Part shown: positions 47,263 through 55,636 of the stretch, piece by piece
How positions within the stretch are numbered: position 1 is the stretch's first letter
How the letters are laid out: every line of letters starts with the position of its first letter
NCBI GenBank assembly: GCA_965242735.1
Contig: OZ251497.1
Coordinates: 3,100,001-3,164,000, forward strand
Origin: G958295645 sp965242735
GTDB taxonomy: Bacteria; Gemmatimonadota; Gemmatimonadetes; Longimicrobiales; Gaopeijiaceae
Direction of reading: 5' to 3'
DNA: 64,000 bases
Notes under the pieces: model-generated
What the model saw: the letters and a program-made list of their open reading frames with translations, nothing else
What the model was told of the DNA's origin: nothing
Databases searched by the model: none
Position numbers and translations under genes: made by a program

Positions 47263-48134
47263 CGCCGATGTCGTCGCCGCGCCCGCCGCGCCGCCCTTCG
47301 TGCGACCCGACCGACATCGAACGCCTTCGGGTCGCCGGCCCCGCCTTGACCGCATCCGCGCTGGCCAGCCTCCCCGCCCATGTCCGCCGACGGCTGGAGG
47401 GCGCGCTCGCGTCCGGCTTGGTGACGGCGTCTTCGCCCCCGTCCGCGCTTCGCGCCGCCCTTGGCTCGGGCCACGATCAACGCCCGGACGACATTTTCGC
47501 CGGCCTCCGCCAACTGGAAGCGCTGGGGATCACCGGCCGGGCCGCCGCGGCATGGCTGCGAACGACCGCCCAAGCAACCCGCCCGGCCCGCCCCGCCGAC
47601 TTGGTGTGGTCCGGCCCCGAAGTCGCCGGCCTGCACGCCCGAGACACCCGTCGCGTCTACGAGGAGCTCATGGGCTCCGCCGAGCGATCGCTGTGGGCGA
47701 GCACGTTCGCCTTCTTCGACGGCCCCCAAGCGTTCGCCGTTCTAGCGCGCCGCATGGAACAACAGCCCGCGCTGGCGGCGACGCTGTTGCTGAACATCCA
47801 GCGACGACGCGGCGACGCCACCCGTTCCGACCACCTGGTGCGCCGTTTCGCCGACCGCTTCTGGGGCGCAGAGTGGCCCGGCGCCGCCCGGCCGACCGTC
47901 TACTACGACGCCCGTTCCCTGGACCCGGACGGCCCCGCCGGCGTCCTCCACGCCAAGGCCGTGGTCGCCGACGACGAATCCGTCTTCGTCACCTCGGCCA
48001 ACCTCACCGAAGCGGCCCTCGACCGGAACATCGAACTGGGCCTGCTCGTCCGCGACCGCCCTCTTGCCCTGAAGGTGGCCGGCCACTTTCGGGGCCTCAT
48101 CGAGAGGGGCTTGCTGGCCCGGCTGCCGGAGTGA
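47259..48134 (+). CDS. drmC: DISARM phospholipase D-like protein DrmC
   Basis: The 291-residue protein is DrmC, with one HKD motif: VLHAKAVVADDESVFVTSANL (given here as the core LHAKAVVADDESVF and SANLTEAALDRNIELG). The PLD-fold N-terminus has VYEELMGSAERSLWASTFAF. DrmC was reported as dispensable for DISARM function in published tests. GTG 47259 overlaps the drmB stop (GTGA), matching the coupling used elsewhere here; an ATG three codons later (47268) is an alternative. It is the last gene of the operon, and the decayed repeat copy begins about 100 bp after it. Confidence 0.9.
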   Translation: MTPMSSPRPPRRPSCDPTDIERLRVAGPALTASALASLPAHVRRRLEGALASGLVTASSPPSALRAALGSGHDQRPDDIFAGLRQLEALGITGRAAAAWLRTTAQATRPARPADLVWSGPEVAGLHARDTRRVYEELMGSAERSLWASTFAFFDGPQAFAVLARRMEQQPALAATLLLNIQRRRGDATRSDHLVRRFADRFWGAEWPGAARPTVYYDARSLDPDGPAGVLHAKAVVADDESVFVTSANLTEAALDRNIELGLLVRDRPLALKVAGHFRGLIERGLLARLPE

Positions 48135-48203
48135 AGGGCGGGTGCCCAGCGGGCCGTTTTCCCCAGGACATGCGGATGGACGGGTGCTCCCTGGGCCGAG
48201 CAC

Positions 48204-48682
48204 TCAGCGCGACGTCGCCTTTAATCCACCCCGCCGGGCAGTCCGACCCTTGGGCCACCGGCAGCACCGTGATCGCGCCGTGGTCGCGTAGGTTTCGTCT
48301 CCGGGGTAGAGAACCCAGAGGTGGTCGAGCCGCAGGTCGGCCGGGGCCGTGCGCATGGAGCGAGTCGAGCCGGGGGCGTCGGCCAGCTTGCACTCGAAGC
48401 CGTGCCGTTTCCCACCGCGGCGCAGGAACAGGGCGAGTTCGGTGCCGCCGTGAGTGGTCCAGAAGTAGGCGTCGGCGTCGGCGAAGGCGCCCAGGACCTG
48501 CTCGACAGCGAACCCCTCGAACGACGCGCCGACCTTGGGGTGGCCGGCCAAGGCGGCGGCGGCGCTCAAGCCCGGCAAGGCGTGGATGAACCCGGAGTCC
48601 CGGAGGTAGACCTTGGGCGACTTGACTTGGCGCTTCTCAGGTTCTCGAACCACGGCGGCAGGACCCGCACCATGAACGCGCG
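48204..48682 (-). pseudogene. Decayed copy of DUF4143 ATPase (C-terminal part only)
   Basis: This minus-strand sequence is closely similar to the C-terminal third of the DUF4143 ATPase at 28551-29708 (KVYLRDSGFIHALPGLS against KVYLRDSGLLHSLLGLN; FEGFAVEQVLGAFADADAYF against FEGFAVEQVLAAFADADAYF). A one-base deletion near 48640 and a deletion near 48285 shift the frame at both ends. The copy breaks off at about 48682, where the left copy continues with the Walker region, and joins directly to the antitoxin upstream sequence. It is not functional. Confidence 0.88.
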
Positions 48683-48960
48683 GGACCAGCGGGCGCCCGG
48701 GCGAGGGCACCGTTGCTCCCGGGCTAAACATCGGCTAGTTTGATCATGCACGACCATGGTCTGATGGAAAGTCGCGCGTTGACCCACCGAGCCAAGGCCG
48801 GACGCAAATGTCCGAACATCGCACGATCAAGGCGTCCAATTTCAAGGCGAATGCCTGAGGCTCATGGACGAAGTAGCCGAGGGAGGTCGGAAATCGTCAT
48901 GGCCAAGCGAGGTCGACCCTTGTCGCGGCTGGTCGCCCAGTGGCTAGAGCAAGTCCAAAG
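48231..48960. repeat. Right copy of the DUF4143/antitoxin module (direct repeat of 28562-30120, internally deleted)
   Basis: The order ATPase C-terminus then antitoxin N-terminus is the same as on the left side, and in the same orientation. About 835 bp present on the left (29012-29847), coding the ATPase N-terminal half, are missing here. The two copies bracket the toxin gene and the complete DISARM operon (about 30.25-48.2 kb). Confidence 0.85.
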
Positions 48961-48975
48961 CGGACAGAGTCAAGC
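48808..48975 (+). pseudogene. Frameshifted copy of Phd/YefM antitoxin
   Basis: ATG 48808 begins MSEHRTIKASNFKAN, nearly the same as the antitoxin at 29983 (MAEHRTIKASEFKAK). One A is missing at about 48850 (gcgaatgcc against gcgaaatgcc), giving an early TGA. Similarity resumes in another frame (MDEVAEGG and KRGRPLSRLVA-like) and ends near 48945. No toxin gene follows. Confidence 0.85.
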
Positions 48976-49207
48976 ACGAGAAGACGCAATACGCCACACT
49001 GACGTAGCGTTGCCGATGAACAACAAACTTCAACAGCGCGGAGAACCGGCGACGACTATCGTTCCAATTCCGACAAGATGTTGTCCATCATGAGCAAGCT
49101 TGGTATCAATCCCGGCGGAGATATTCACTAAGTATGACTTCGCCCGTCCTGCGTGTGCAATCCGGTAGGCATAGGGGCAGGCGGAACAACGGCCCGACAG
49201 GGCAAGG

Positions 49208-49546
49208 ATGAACATAATGCACGAACTCCAAGTGTTGGAAAAACTTCTAACAGAACACCATAGAGCCATGACAAGATTATTGGAATCAATGGCTCAACGT
49301 ATCGAGCAAGCAAATAACATGCTTGTAATGGATACAACTATCGGTCTTTTCGGTCAGGACAAGAGGAAAATTGTTCGCCGAACGAGACACAGCATAACGC
49401 ATTTTGCAGACGTTGCAGACGGAGAAATAACGTCCAGAAGCATAGGGCCGATATTCATCGTCGAACAAGGCAATATTCACCACAATCTAGAAGACGCGAA
49501 AACGGAAGCAATGGAACCGTTTACCACACAAGGACAAGAGGAATAG
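49208..49546 (+). CDS. Small low-GC hypothetical protein
   Basis: The 112-residue product begins with a coiled-coil-like helical segment (ELQVLEKLLTEHHRAMTRLLESM). A basic middle part (KRKIVRRTRHSITHFADV) and an acidic tail follow. I do not recognise a family. The region is strongly AT-richer than the chromosome and has the appearance of phage or plasmid cargo. A second small gene starts 3 bp after it, so the two form a pair. Confidence 0.5.
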   Translation: MNIMHELQVLEKLLTEHHRAMTRLLESMAQRIEQANNMLVMDTTIGLFGQDKRKIVRRTRHSITHFADVADGEITSRSIGPIFIVEQGNIHHNLEDAKTEAMEPFTTQGQEE

Positions 49547-49549
49547 GCC

Positions 49550-49825
49550 ATGGCAGACAAGAACATCATTCCGGCCGGGCTGAGATTTGTTTGTCAACGA
49601 CAAACACAGACTTACCATGTTATAGATACTGGTACTAACATATCTACAATGGCGTCATACAATTACGGAAAAGATGACAGCTATCGTTGGTGGGCTTCGG
49701 CCAAAGCGCACATACATGTATTCTGGCTGAACTGGTCGCCCGGAATACGCAGGGCGATTATCACTATCGCAGTCTTGATAGCTTATGAGCATATGGGCGG
49801 ACTATCAATCTTCCGTTGCCCGTAA
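49550..49825 (+). CDS. Small low-GC hypothetical protein with membrane segment
   Basis: The 91-residue product begins MADKNIIPAGLRFVCQRQ and carries one likely membrane segment near the C-terminus (GIRRAIITIAVLIAYEHMGG). It is probably co-transcribed with the gene at 49208, whose stop is 3 bp upstream. Both are foreign-looking by composition. Function unknown; a two-component toxin or abortive-infection unit is possible but only a guess from its place beside the defence island. Confidence 0.45.
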   Translation: MADKNIIPAGLRFVCQRQTQTYHVIDTGTNISTMASYNYGKDDSYRWWASAKAHIHVFWLNWSPGIRRAIITIAVLIAYEHMGGLSIFRCP

Positions 49826-49898
49826 ACATCCAGCAAAGGAAACGAGAATGAGAAATCACTTCCAGCAATCCTAGGAACAGCCGCCGGAGCATGGCTGG

Positions 49899-50135
49899 GG
49901 GGCGCAGGTGCTCGAAGGGGTCGTCCCAGGGGAACTCCTTGAAGTTGCGGTACCAGCCGGCGCTTGCGGTGGTGCCGACGAACGAGAGCCAGTTGGGGAC
50001 GGGGCAGTTGGCGGAGGCCGCGGCGAAGCGGTCGGTGTGGCCGACGACCCACGACGTCAAGACGCCGCCGCCCGAGCAACCGTAGACAAACATGTTGCTC
50101 TCGTCGACGTAGCCGCGCTCGAACGGAGCACGTCG
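49899..50135 (-). pseudogene. Duplicated internal fragment of S9 peptidase gene
   Basis: About 235 bp match 51290-51528 of the S9 peptidase gene with few differences, same strand. The fragment covers the nucleophile region (MFVYGCSGGGVLTSWVVGH) and stops abruptly on both sides. It cannot make a working enzyme. It lies 1.4 kb from the parent gene, with the DUF6338-like pair between them. Confidence 0.9.
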
Positions 50136-50182
50136 AGATCAACTGCGCTCGGCGGCTCGCTCGCTGTTGGTGAGCCACTTGC

Positions 50183-50365
50183 CTATTCGGCGGTCTTCTT
50201 CACATCCCCGCTCGGCGTCTGTGCAGGTTCAACAAGAGTACCATTCACTACGCGCGGAAACTGCTCCGGCGTCGGCGGTTTAATGTTCTTCGGGCCCTCG
50301 TATCCACCACGCTCGACCTGCTGGAACATCGGAGTCCGCCGATCTCCATTCGAGTCTTTCGTCAC
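50183..50365 (-). CDS. Small hydrophilic protein paired with DUF6338-like gene
   Basis: The 60-residue product (TKDSNGDRRTPMFQQVERGG, then YEGPKNIKPPTPEQFPRVVN) is hydrophilic and Pro-rich, without a fold I recognise. Its start overlaps the end of the upstream membrane protein gene (ATGA-type overlap at 50362-50365), so the two are translated together. Small partner proteins with GYEGPKN/PPTP-like sequence seem to accompany such genes; this is from memory and not certain. Confidence 0.5.
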   Translation of the reverse strand: MTKDSNGDRRTPMFQQVERGGYEGPKNIKPPTPEQFPRVVNGTLVEPAQTPSGDVKKTAE

Positions 50366-50985
50366 GATTCGACCTCCTTATCGTTTCGGTTCGGTGCATC
50401 TGCCTTGCTGACTTGAATACTGATGATTTGACTTTCCTTCAACAGAATAAATTCCATGCCCGTTGATTGCCATCTATTCTGATCATCCAGCCATGCATTC
50501 GGATTCCTGATCAGCAAATCGTTACCCTTTCGTGGATTATCTGCAAATGCCAAGGCGCCGTGATACGTACCCCTTTGCGTCTCAATGACAAGATAGCGAT
50601 CCTCTTTTGATATCTGAAACCACATCCAATCCCAAGCTGTAAGGAAAACCGACCTCCGCCATCTCCGCATCCAATCTGACGTGATGATCGTCGAGAAAAC
50701 GATGCCTACCAGCATGGCCGAAGCCGTATGAACTACGAGTCCTACCGGAACACCGGACGTGAGATTGCCAGGTCGAAGAAAGTGAGTCCAATAATCGTCG
50801 ACGGGTTCCCATACGCACGCCAACGGCCATAGCAATGTTGCCGATACGATGCTGAGAACCAGAGAACGCGCTATCGTTTCCCAAGTCGAGACGTCGTCGT
50901 CGGCAGACATAAATCTCAGCACTCGTAGGCAGACGTATCCCGGCAGGATTACAAAGACCATCACCAACAGTGCGTCGAAGCTCAT
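50362..50985 (-). CDS. DUF6338-like membrane protein
   Basis: The 207-residue protein has an N-terminal hydrophobic part with about three membrane segments (LLVMVFVILPGYVCLRVLRF, SLVLSIVSATLLWPLACV, VVHTASAMLVGIVFSTII) and a cytoplasmic beta-rich domain (YLVIETQRGTYHGALAFADN, MEFILLKESQIISIQV). This pattern resembles DUF6338. The composition is AT-rich compared with the chromosome. It lies between the duplicated S9 fragment and the intact S9 gene, as though this cassette had been inserted there. Function unknown. Confidence 0.6.
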   Translation of the reverse strand: MSFDALLVMVFVILPGYVCLRVLRFMSADDDVSTWETIARSLVLSIVSATLLWPLACVWEPVDDYWTHFLRPGNLTSGVPVGLVVHTASAMLVGIVFSTIITSDWMRRWRRSVFLTAWDWMWFQISKEDRYLVIETQRGTYHGALAFADNPRKGNDLLIRNPNAWLDDQNRWQSTGMEFILLKESQIISIQVSKADAPNRNDKEVES

Positions 50986-51034
50986 TTGGAATCGTTAACT
51001 CCATCAGCGGACCCGCCGTTGCCGTACTCGCTCC

Positions 51035-53086
51035 CTACTCCGTCACCGCCCCTCCCCGCGAGTGCTTCTTGAACCATTCGCGCAGGTAGATGTGGGTGCG
51101 CAGGAAGTTCGACGGCGTCGAGCTCGTGCCGTGCCATTCGTTCTTGAAGCGGATCATGGCGGTGGGGACCTTCAGGACGCGCAGGGCCTGGTAGTACTCC
51201 TCGGTCTGGGGCATCGGGGTGCGGAGGTCGCCTTCGCCCGTCATCAGCATGGTGGGCGTCTTGACGTTGCCGACGTACATGAGGGGGGAGCGGCGCAGGT
51301 GCTCGGAGGGGTCGTCCCAGGGAAACTCCTTGAAGTTGCGGTACCAGCCGGCGCCGTCGGTGGTGCCGACGAACGAGAGCCAGTTGGTGACGGGGCAGTT
51401 GGCGGAGGCCGCGGCGAAGCGGTCGGTGTGGCCGACGACCCACGACGTGAGCACGCCGCCGCCCGAGCAGCCGTAGACGAACATGTTGCTCTCGTCCACG
51501 TAGCCGCGCTCGACCACCAAGTCCACGCCGGCCATGAGGTCGTCGAAGTCCTTGCCGGGGTAAGCGTTCTTGATCGAGTTGCCGAAGGCGCTGCCGTAGC
51601 CTGACGAGCCGCGGGGGTTGGTGTACAAGACGACGTAGCCGTTGGCGGCGTGGTTCTGCCAGCCGAAGTTGAATCCCACGTTGTACATGCCGTGGGGGCC
51701 GCCGTGGATGGCCAGGATGAGGGGGTACTTCTTCGACGGATCGAAGTCCGGGGGCTTGATGATCCAGCCCTGGATGTCGTAGTCCTCGACGGACTTGTAC
51801 CAGACCTCTTCGACGTCGCCCAGCTGGACGCCGGCCAGCACGTCGGCGTTGACCTGCGTCAGGCGGGTGATCTCGGCCGGGTCGCGCAACGAGAACGTGA
51901 CGACGTCGCCGGGCTCGTGATGGCTGCTCAGCGTGCCCACGGCCCTGCCGGCTTCGACCGACGACAGGGACAGCATGTGGTTGCCCTCCGTCAGCGCGGT
52001 CACGCCGCCGTCCACCGACGCGAAGTGCACGTTGCTGGTCCCTTCGCTGCGGACCGTCATGTACAAGCCGCTGCCGTCGTCGGCCCAGATCAGGCCGGAG
52101 GGCTGGCGGTCGAATCCGTCGCTGATCATGCGGACGCCGGAGCCGTCGCGGTTCATCACGTACAGCTTGCGCGTGATGTAGGTGTCGGTGGTGAAGTCGT
52201 TGCCGGTGAACGCGATCAAGCGGCCGTCCGGCGAGGGAAGCGGAGAGCCGTGCGGGCCGGGGCGGTCGGTGAGGCGGGTGACGTCGCCCGTCGCCACGCG
52301 GACGGAGTACACGTCCGACTGCCGCCATTCGTGCTCGGCGTCCTCCACGCGCAGCGACGTGAACAGGAGCTCCTCGCTGTCCGGCGTCCACTCGAGGCCG
52401 TTGTGGTTCCAGTCGCCGTCGGTGAGCTGGCGGGCGGTGCCGCCGTCGGCGGGGACGACGAAGAGGTGCGTGTAGCCCTCGTCCACGTAGCCGCGCCGGT
52501 CCCTGCGGTACCAGAGCCGGTCGACGACCTTGGGCGCGTCGGTCCACTTGGCGCCGTCGGGGCGGCCGGGCACCGAAATCGGCCACGGATGCTCCGAATC
52601 GACCGTCATCGAGAACGCGATCTGCATTCCGTCGGGCGACCACTCGATGTTGGACGGGCCGTTCTCGACGTGCGTGATCTGCGTGGTCGCGCCCTCGGCG
52701 TCCATCCACCGCACGTGGATTTGGCTGCCGCCGGGCTCCCCCTCCGCCGTGTACGCGATGCGGTCTCCGCTGGGCGACCAGCGCGGCGACGATCCGTCGA
52801 GCAGGAAGCGCATCCGGCTGCCGTCGGCGTTCATGATCCAGATGGACGACTTGCGGCGGTCGTTGATCTTGTCCACCCACGAGCGCGTGAAGACGACTTG
52901 GCCGCCGTCGGGCGACAGCTGCGGGCTGCCCGCCCACTCCCAGTCCAGATAGGTCTCGAGCTTGAGCGTCCCGTCGGGTTCGTCCTGGGCTTGGACGGCC
53001 GCGGGCGCGCCCAACAAGAGCGTCGCCGCCGAGAAGAGGGCGAAGAAGAAGACTCGCGACGAGCGCGGCAAGTGCGGGGACGGCAT
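51035..53086 (-). CDS. S9 family (prolyl oligopeptidase/DPP4-like) secreted peptidase
   Basis: The 683-residue exported enzyme has a signal peptide (FFFALFSAATLLLGAPAAVQA). A WD40/TolB-like beta-propeller of about 400 residues follows (repeated SPDG and W.PDS elements such as LSPDGGQVVFTRSW, WSPSGDRIAYTAEG, WTPDSEELLFTSL), and then the alpha/beta-hydrolase domain. The catalytic Ser is in YGCSGGGVLTSW, Asp in GEGDLRTPMPQTEEY and His in NEWHGTSS. ATG 53086 is chosen because it gives the signal peptide; in-frame codons further upstream are not part of it. It hydrolyses peptides in the periplasm. A fragment of this gene is duplicated at 49899. The intergenic repeat 53172-53346 lies just before it. 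Confidence 0.92.
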   Translation of the reverse strand: MPSPHLPRSSRVFFFALFSAATLLLGAPAAVQAQDEPDGTLKLETYLDWEWAGSPQLSPDGGQVVFTRSWVDKINDRRKSSIWIMNADGSRMRFLLDGSSPRWSPSGDRIAYTAEGEPGGSQIHVRWMDAEGATTQITHVENGPSNIEWSPDGMQIAFSMTVDSEHPWPISVPGRPDGAKWTDAPKVVDRLWYRRDRRGYVDEGYTHLFVVPADGGTARQLTDGDWNHNGLEWTPDSEELLFTSLRVEDAEHEWRQSDVYSVRVATGDVTRLTDRPGPHGSPLPSPDGRLIAFTGNDFTTDTYITRKLYVMNRDGSGVRMISDGFDRQPSGLIWADDGSGLYMTVRSEGTSNVHFASVDGGVTALTEGNHMLSLSSVEAGRAVGTLSSHHEPGDVVTFSLRDPAEITRLTQVNADVLAGVQLGDVEEVWYKSVEDYDIQGWIIKPPDFDPSKKYPLILAIHGGPHGMYNVGFNFGWQNHAANGYVVLYTNPRGSSGYGSAFGNSIKNAYPGKDFDDLMAGVDLVVERGYVDESNMFVYGCSGGGVLTSWVVGHTDRFAAASANCPVTNWLSFVGTTDGAGWYRNFKEFPWDDPSEHLRRSPLMYVGNVKTPTMLMTGEGDLRTPMPQTEEYYQALRVLKVPTAMIRFKNEWHGTSSTPSNFLRTHIYLREWFKKHSRGGAVTE

Positions 53087-53171
53087 GGACGGGCCTCCGG
53101 TCTGCTGGGTGGGTCGACTAGGCGCCGAAGCTGGGCCGGACATCGCTGCGGAGAGCCGACCGGCTTCTCGT

Positions 53172-53346
53172 GGCAACATAGGGCTTGCGGCGCGCGGGCG
53201 CCAGGACGGCATCGGGGCCAACAACGGGCATCGGGGCCGACCCGCCGCCGATCGCTGGTCGGGCTTGCGGCGCGCGCCGGGACGGGCATCGGGGCCGACC
53301 GCCATCGATTCCGGTGGTGGGCCTCCGGCGCGCGCCAGGACGGGGC
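53172..53346. repeat. Degenerate GC-rich tandem repeats between S9 peptidase and methyltransferase genes
   Basis: The motif gggcttgcggcgcgcg or close forms occur at 53181, 53261 and 53319, each followed by gggcatcggggccgac-type sequence. Periods are irregular (80 and 58 bp). No gene is seen in the 260-bp gap. Confidence 0.65.
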
Positions 53347-54186
53347 TCACAACTCCCGCGTGAACGTCCAGCCGCCGTAAAGGAGGCCCTGAAAGAAGCG
53401 GCGAGGGGGCCCGAAGCCCGCCTGCTCGGCCAGGTCGGCGATGCGCTGGGCCGAAGCGAAGTGAATTCCGGTGGAGATGCGTTCCTCGAAGCGGGGGATT
53501 TCCTCTTTCGCGAGGTTCATGATGCGCCAGTAGCGGCGCCACGCCTCCATCGCACGCTCGTGCTCCGGGGCGCCGGGCTCGCCGTGGAGGTCGAAGAGGA
53601 CCAGCAGGCCGCCGGCACGCAGTCGGTCCGCGACGGCCTTCAGCAACGCGGCCTTCTCGCCGTCGTCCGGCAGGAAGTGCAGCACGTTGATGATCGTGGC
53701 GGCATGGAAGCGCGGACGGACGGGCAGGTCGCGCACCAAGCCCAGCCGGAGCTCGACGCTTCCCGGTCCGGCCGGCGCGTCGTCGTCCGCGGCCAGGCGG
53801 CGACGGGCCAGTGCCAGCATCTGGGCGGAGGGGTCGAGGCCGGTCAGATGGAGGTCGGGCCGCGCGCGCCTGAACGTGGCCAGCTCGATGCCGGTCCCCG
53901 CGCCCACGACGAGCAGGCGTCCGCCCGGCGGCAACGCGGGATCGGCCAAGGCCGCCACCATCGGAAACAGCGTGCGGTAGCCGGGGATGACTCGATGCGC
54001 CAAGTCCTCGTAGGCCCGGCCGTAGTCTCCGTCGAAGTCGAACGGTTCCGCTTCCATGCCGGATTTCGTGTCCGTGCCGCTGGGCTTCGTGTCCGTGCCA
54101 GGTGCCGCGTCCATGCTGGGGTCCAGGTCCGTGTCGGGCGCCGTGTCCATGCCGAGGTCCAGGTCCGCGTCGGGGTCCGTGTCCAT
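53347..54186 (-). CDS. Class I SAM-dependent methyltransferase with coding minisatellite N-terminus
   Basis: The core is a Rossmann-like methyltransferase: GGRLLVVGAGTGIELATF (SAM motif I), LHLTGLDPSAQMLALA (motif II acid) and FHAATIINVLHFLPDDGE (motif IV region). It resembles small-molecule methyltransferases of the UbiE/COQ5-like type. The first 43 residues are three tandem 12-residue units plus a shorter fourth (each of the three beginning MDT or MDA), so ATGs at 54186, 54150, 54114 and the core start 54057 are all in frame. I start at 54186, which has a weak ribosome-binding site (aaagga); 54057 would be the native start. The substrate is unknown. Confidence 0.75.
   Translation of the reverse strand: MDTDPDADLDLGMDTAPDTDLDPSMDAAPGTDTKPSGTDTKSGMEAEPFDFDGDYGRAYEDLAHRVIPGYRTLFPMVAALADPALPPGGRLLVVGAGTGIELATFRRARPDLHLTGLDPSAQMLALARRRLAADDDAPAGPGSVELRLGLVRDLPVRPRFHAATIINVLHFLPDDGEKAALLKAVADRLRAGGLLVLFDLHGEPGAPEHERAMEAWRRYWRIMNLAKEEIPRFEERISTGIHFASAQRIADLAEQAGFGPPRRFFQGLLYGGWTFTREL
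54058..54186 (-). repeat. 36-bp coding minisatellite, each unit carrying an ATG
   Basis: On the minus strand three units of 36 bp (12 codons) begin at 54186, 54150 and 54114 with atggacacgg or atggacgcgg. A shorter unit (ggcacggacacg) follows at 54078, and degenerate units extend upstream to about 54260. Gain or loss of units would change the N-terminus without shifting frame and would add or remove start codons. Confidence 0.9.
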
Positions 54187-54516
54187 GCCGCGTCCTTTGT
54201 CCGTGCTCGGTTCCGCCCTCCGTGCCCGGGTCCGGGTCCGTGCCGGGGTCCCTGTCCATGCCGCCCCGCCGTTGGAGTCGTCCGGCCCGCCCGAAAGTCG
54301 TCCGGATCCTGAACGGCGAAGAGCCGGGGTCCTCGTGTGTCGTCCGGCCGCCCGAAGGCGTCCTGCCCTCGGCGCCGTTCTTGGGGTATGATTGGCGTCG
54401 GCCTTCCATCTTCCCCAAACCAGCGCCTTCGTCGCCCAAACGGCTCAGCATAAGGCAAATGTCCCGTCTTCCGCCACAGGCCGCCGCGCTCTTCGCCCGT
54501 CGGCTCCCGTCCCGCC
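54187..54516. other. Divergent intergenic region between methyltransferase and manA
   Basis: About 330 bases. The left 75 hold degenerate copies of the 36-bp minisatellite. The rest has no gene with recognisable product and should contain the promoters of both neighbours. Confidence 0.5.
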
Positions 54517-55602
54517 ATGCCCTCGACTGCGAGTAGCGGAGACGTGGGCGCGCTCCTGGCCGGTCCTCTCATCTTCGCGCCGCGCTACCGAGACTACGTG
54601 TGGGGCGGACGGAATCTGGCGCGCGTGCTGGGCCGCGATCTGCCGCCGGGCGTCGTGGCCGAGAGCTGGGAAGTGTCGGCCCATCCGACGGCCCCCACCA
54701 TGGCGGACCGCGGGCCGCTCCGGGGACGCACCTTGCGGGAGCTGGCGGCGGAACACGGCGCGGCGCTCGTGGGCCGAAACGCGGAGCGGGCGTGCGGGCC
54801 GGGCCGGTTTCCATTGCTGGTCAAGCTCTTGGACGCGGCGCAGCCTCTGTCGGTGCAGGTTCATCCGGACGACGCGCGCGCCGCGCTCCGGGGAGACGGC
54901 GAGCTCGGCAAGACGGAGATGTGGCACGTGCTGCACGCCGATCCCGGCGCCGAGGTCGTGCTCGGCCTTCGCGACGGGACGGACGAAGGAGCTCTGCGCC
55001 GAGCCTGCGCCGACGGACGGATCGAGGAACACCTGAACCGTGCGGCGGTGAAGGCGGGCGATTCGATCTTGGTTCCCGCCGGAACCGTGCATGCGATCCT
55101 GGGCGGCGCGGTCTTGCTCGAAATCCAGCAGGACTCCGACGTCACCTACCGGCTGCACGACTGGGGGCGGATCGGCGCCGACGGCCAGCCTCGGCCGTTG
55201 CACCTGGAAGAGGCCATGGAGGCCATCGACTTCGCGGGCCCGCCCCCTCGAGTGCGCCCGCTGGCCGGAGCGGCCGACACCAGCGAAGGGGTCGACCGGC
55301 AGGTGCTCGCGAGCTGTCCGGCGTTCGTCGTCGAGAGACTGCGGCTGCCGGAGGGCGTCGAGCTCGAGCGGCGCGTCGACCCGGCCTCGTGCGAAGTCTG
55401 GGGGGTCCTGGAGGGACGCGCGCGCCTCTCGCCAAGCGACCGCGCGCGCGCCGTGACGCTTCCGGCCGTCCGCTTCGCGCTGCTTCCGGCCGCGATGGGC
55501 GCCTTCACGGTGCGGACGGCCGGCGGCGCCGTGGCCGTTCGTGCCTACGTGCCGTCGCCGGAGTGCCCCGCCAGGGACTCGAACCCCGAACCTGCCGATT
55601 AA
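54517..55602 (+). CDS. manA: Mannose-6-phosphate isomerase, class I
   Basis: The 361-residue cupin enzyme converts mannose-6-phosphate to fructose-6-phosphate with zinc. Landmarks: YRDYVWGGRNLARVLG, AESWEVSAHPTAPT, LLVKLLDAAQPLSVQVHPDD (metal-site Gln/His), LGKTEMWHVLHADPGAEVVLG (Glu/His) and VPAGTVHAILGGAVLLEIQQ. The family C-terminus (AVAVRAYVP) is followed by an extra PECPARDSNPEPAD tail that is simply the antisense of the tRNA-Lys gene, so the native stop has been lost and translation ends inside the tRNA gene. Confidence 0.93.
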   Translation: MPSTASSGDVGALLAGPLIFAPRYRDYVWGGRNLARVLGRDLPPGVVAESWEVSAHPTAPTMADRGPLRGRTLRELAAEHGAALVGRNAERACGPGRFPLLVKLLDAAQPLSVQVHPDDARAALRGDGELGKTEMWHVLHADPGAEVVLGLRDGTDEGALRRACADGRIEEHLNRAAVKAGDSILVPAGTVHAILGGAVLLEIQQDSDVTYRLHDWGRIGADGQPRPLHLEEAMEAIDFAGPPPRVRPLAGAADTSEGVDRQVLASCPAFVVERLRLPEGVELERRVDPASCEVWGVLEGRARLSPSDRARAVTLPAVRFALLPAAMGAFTVRTAGGAVAVRAYVPSPECPARDSNPEPAD

Positions 55603-55636
55603 GAGTCGGATGCTCTACCAGTTGAGCTAGCAGGGC
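55564..55636 (-). tRNA. tRNA-Lys (CTT anticodon)
   Basis: Minus-strand cloverleaf of 73 nt. The acceptor GCCCTGC pairs with GCGGGGC (one G-T pair), discriminator A. The anticodon loop CTCTTAA has CTT at 34-36. The T-arm contains GGTTCGAGTCC. The 3' part overlaps the last 39 bases of manA. Confidence 0.95.

Noticed and set aside
48204..48731. Second functional DUF4143 ATPase
   Set aside because: It lacks the Walker region and has frameshifts at both ends compared with the left copy.
49764..50093. Small hydrolase gene with a GCSGGG motif
   Set aside because: It is a duplicated internal piece of the S9 peptidase without His or Asp and with non-family ends.
50982..52937. 651-residue open frame on the minus strand overlapping the S9 peptidase
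   Set aside because: It is an Arg/His-rich shadow in another frame; the S9 frame carries the catalytic motifs and signal peptide.
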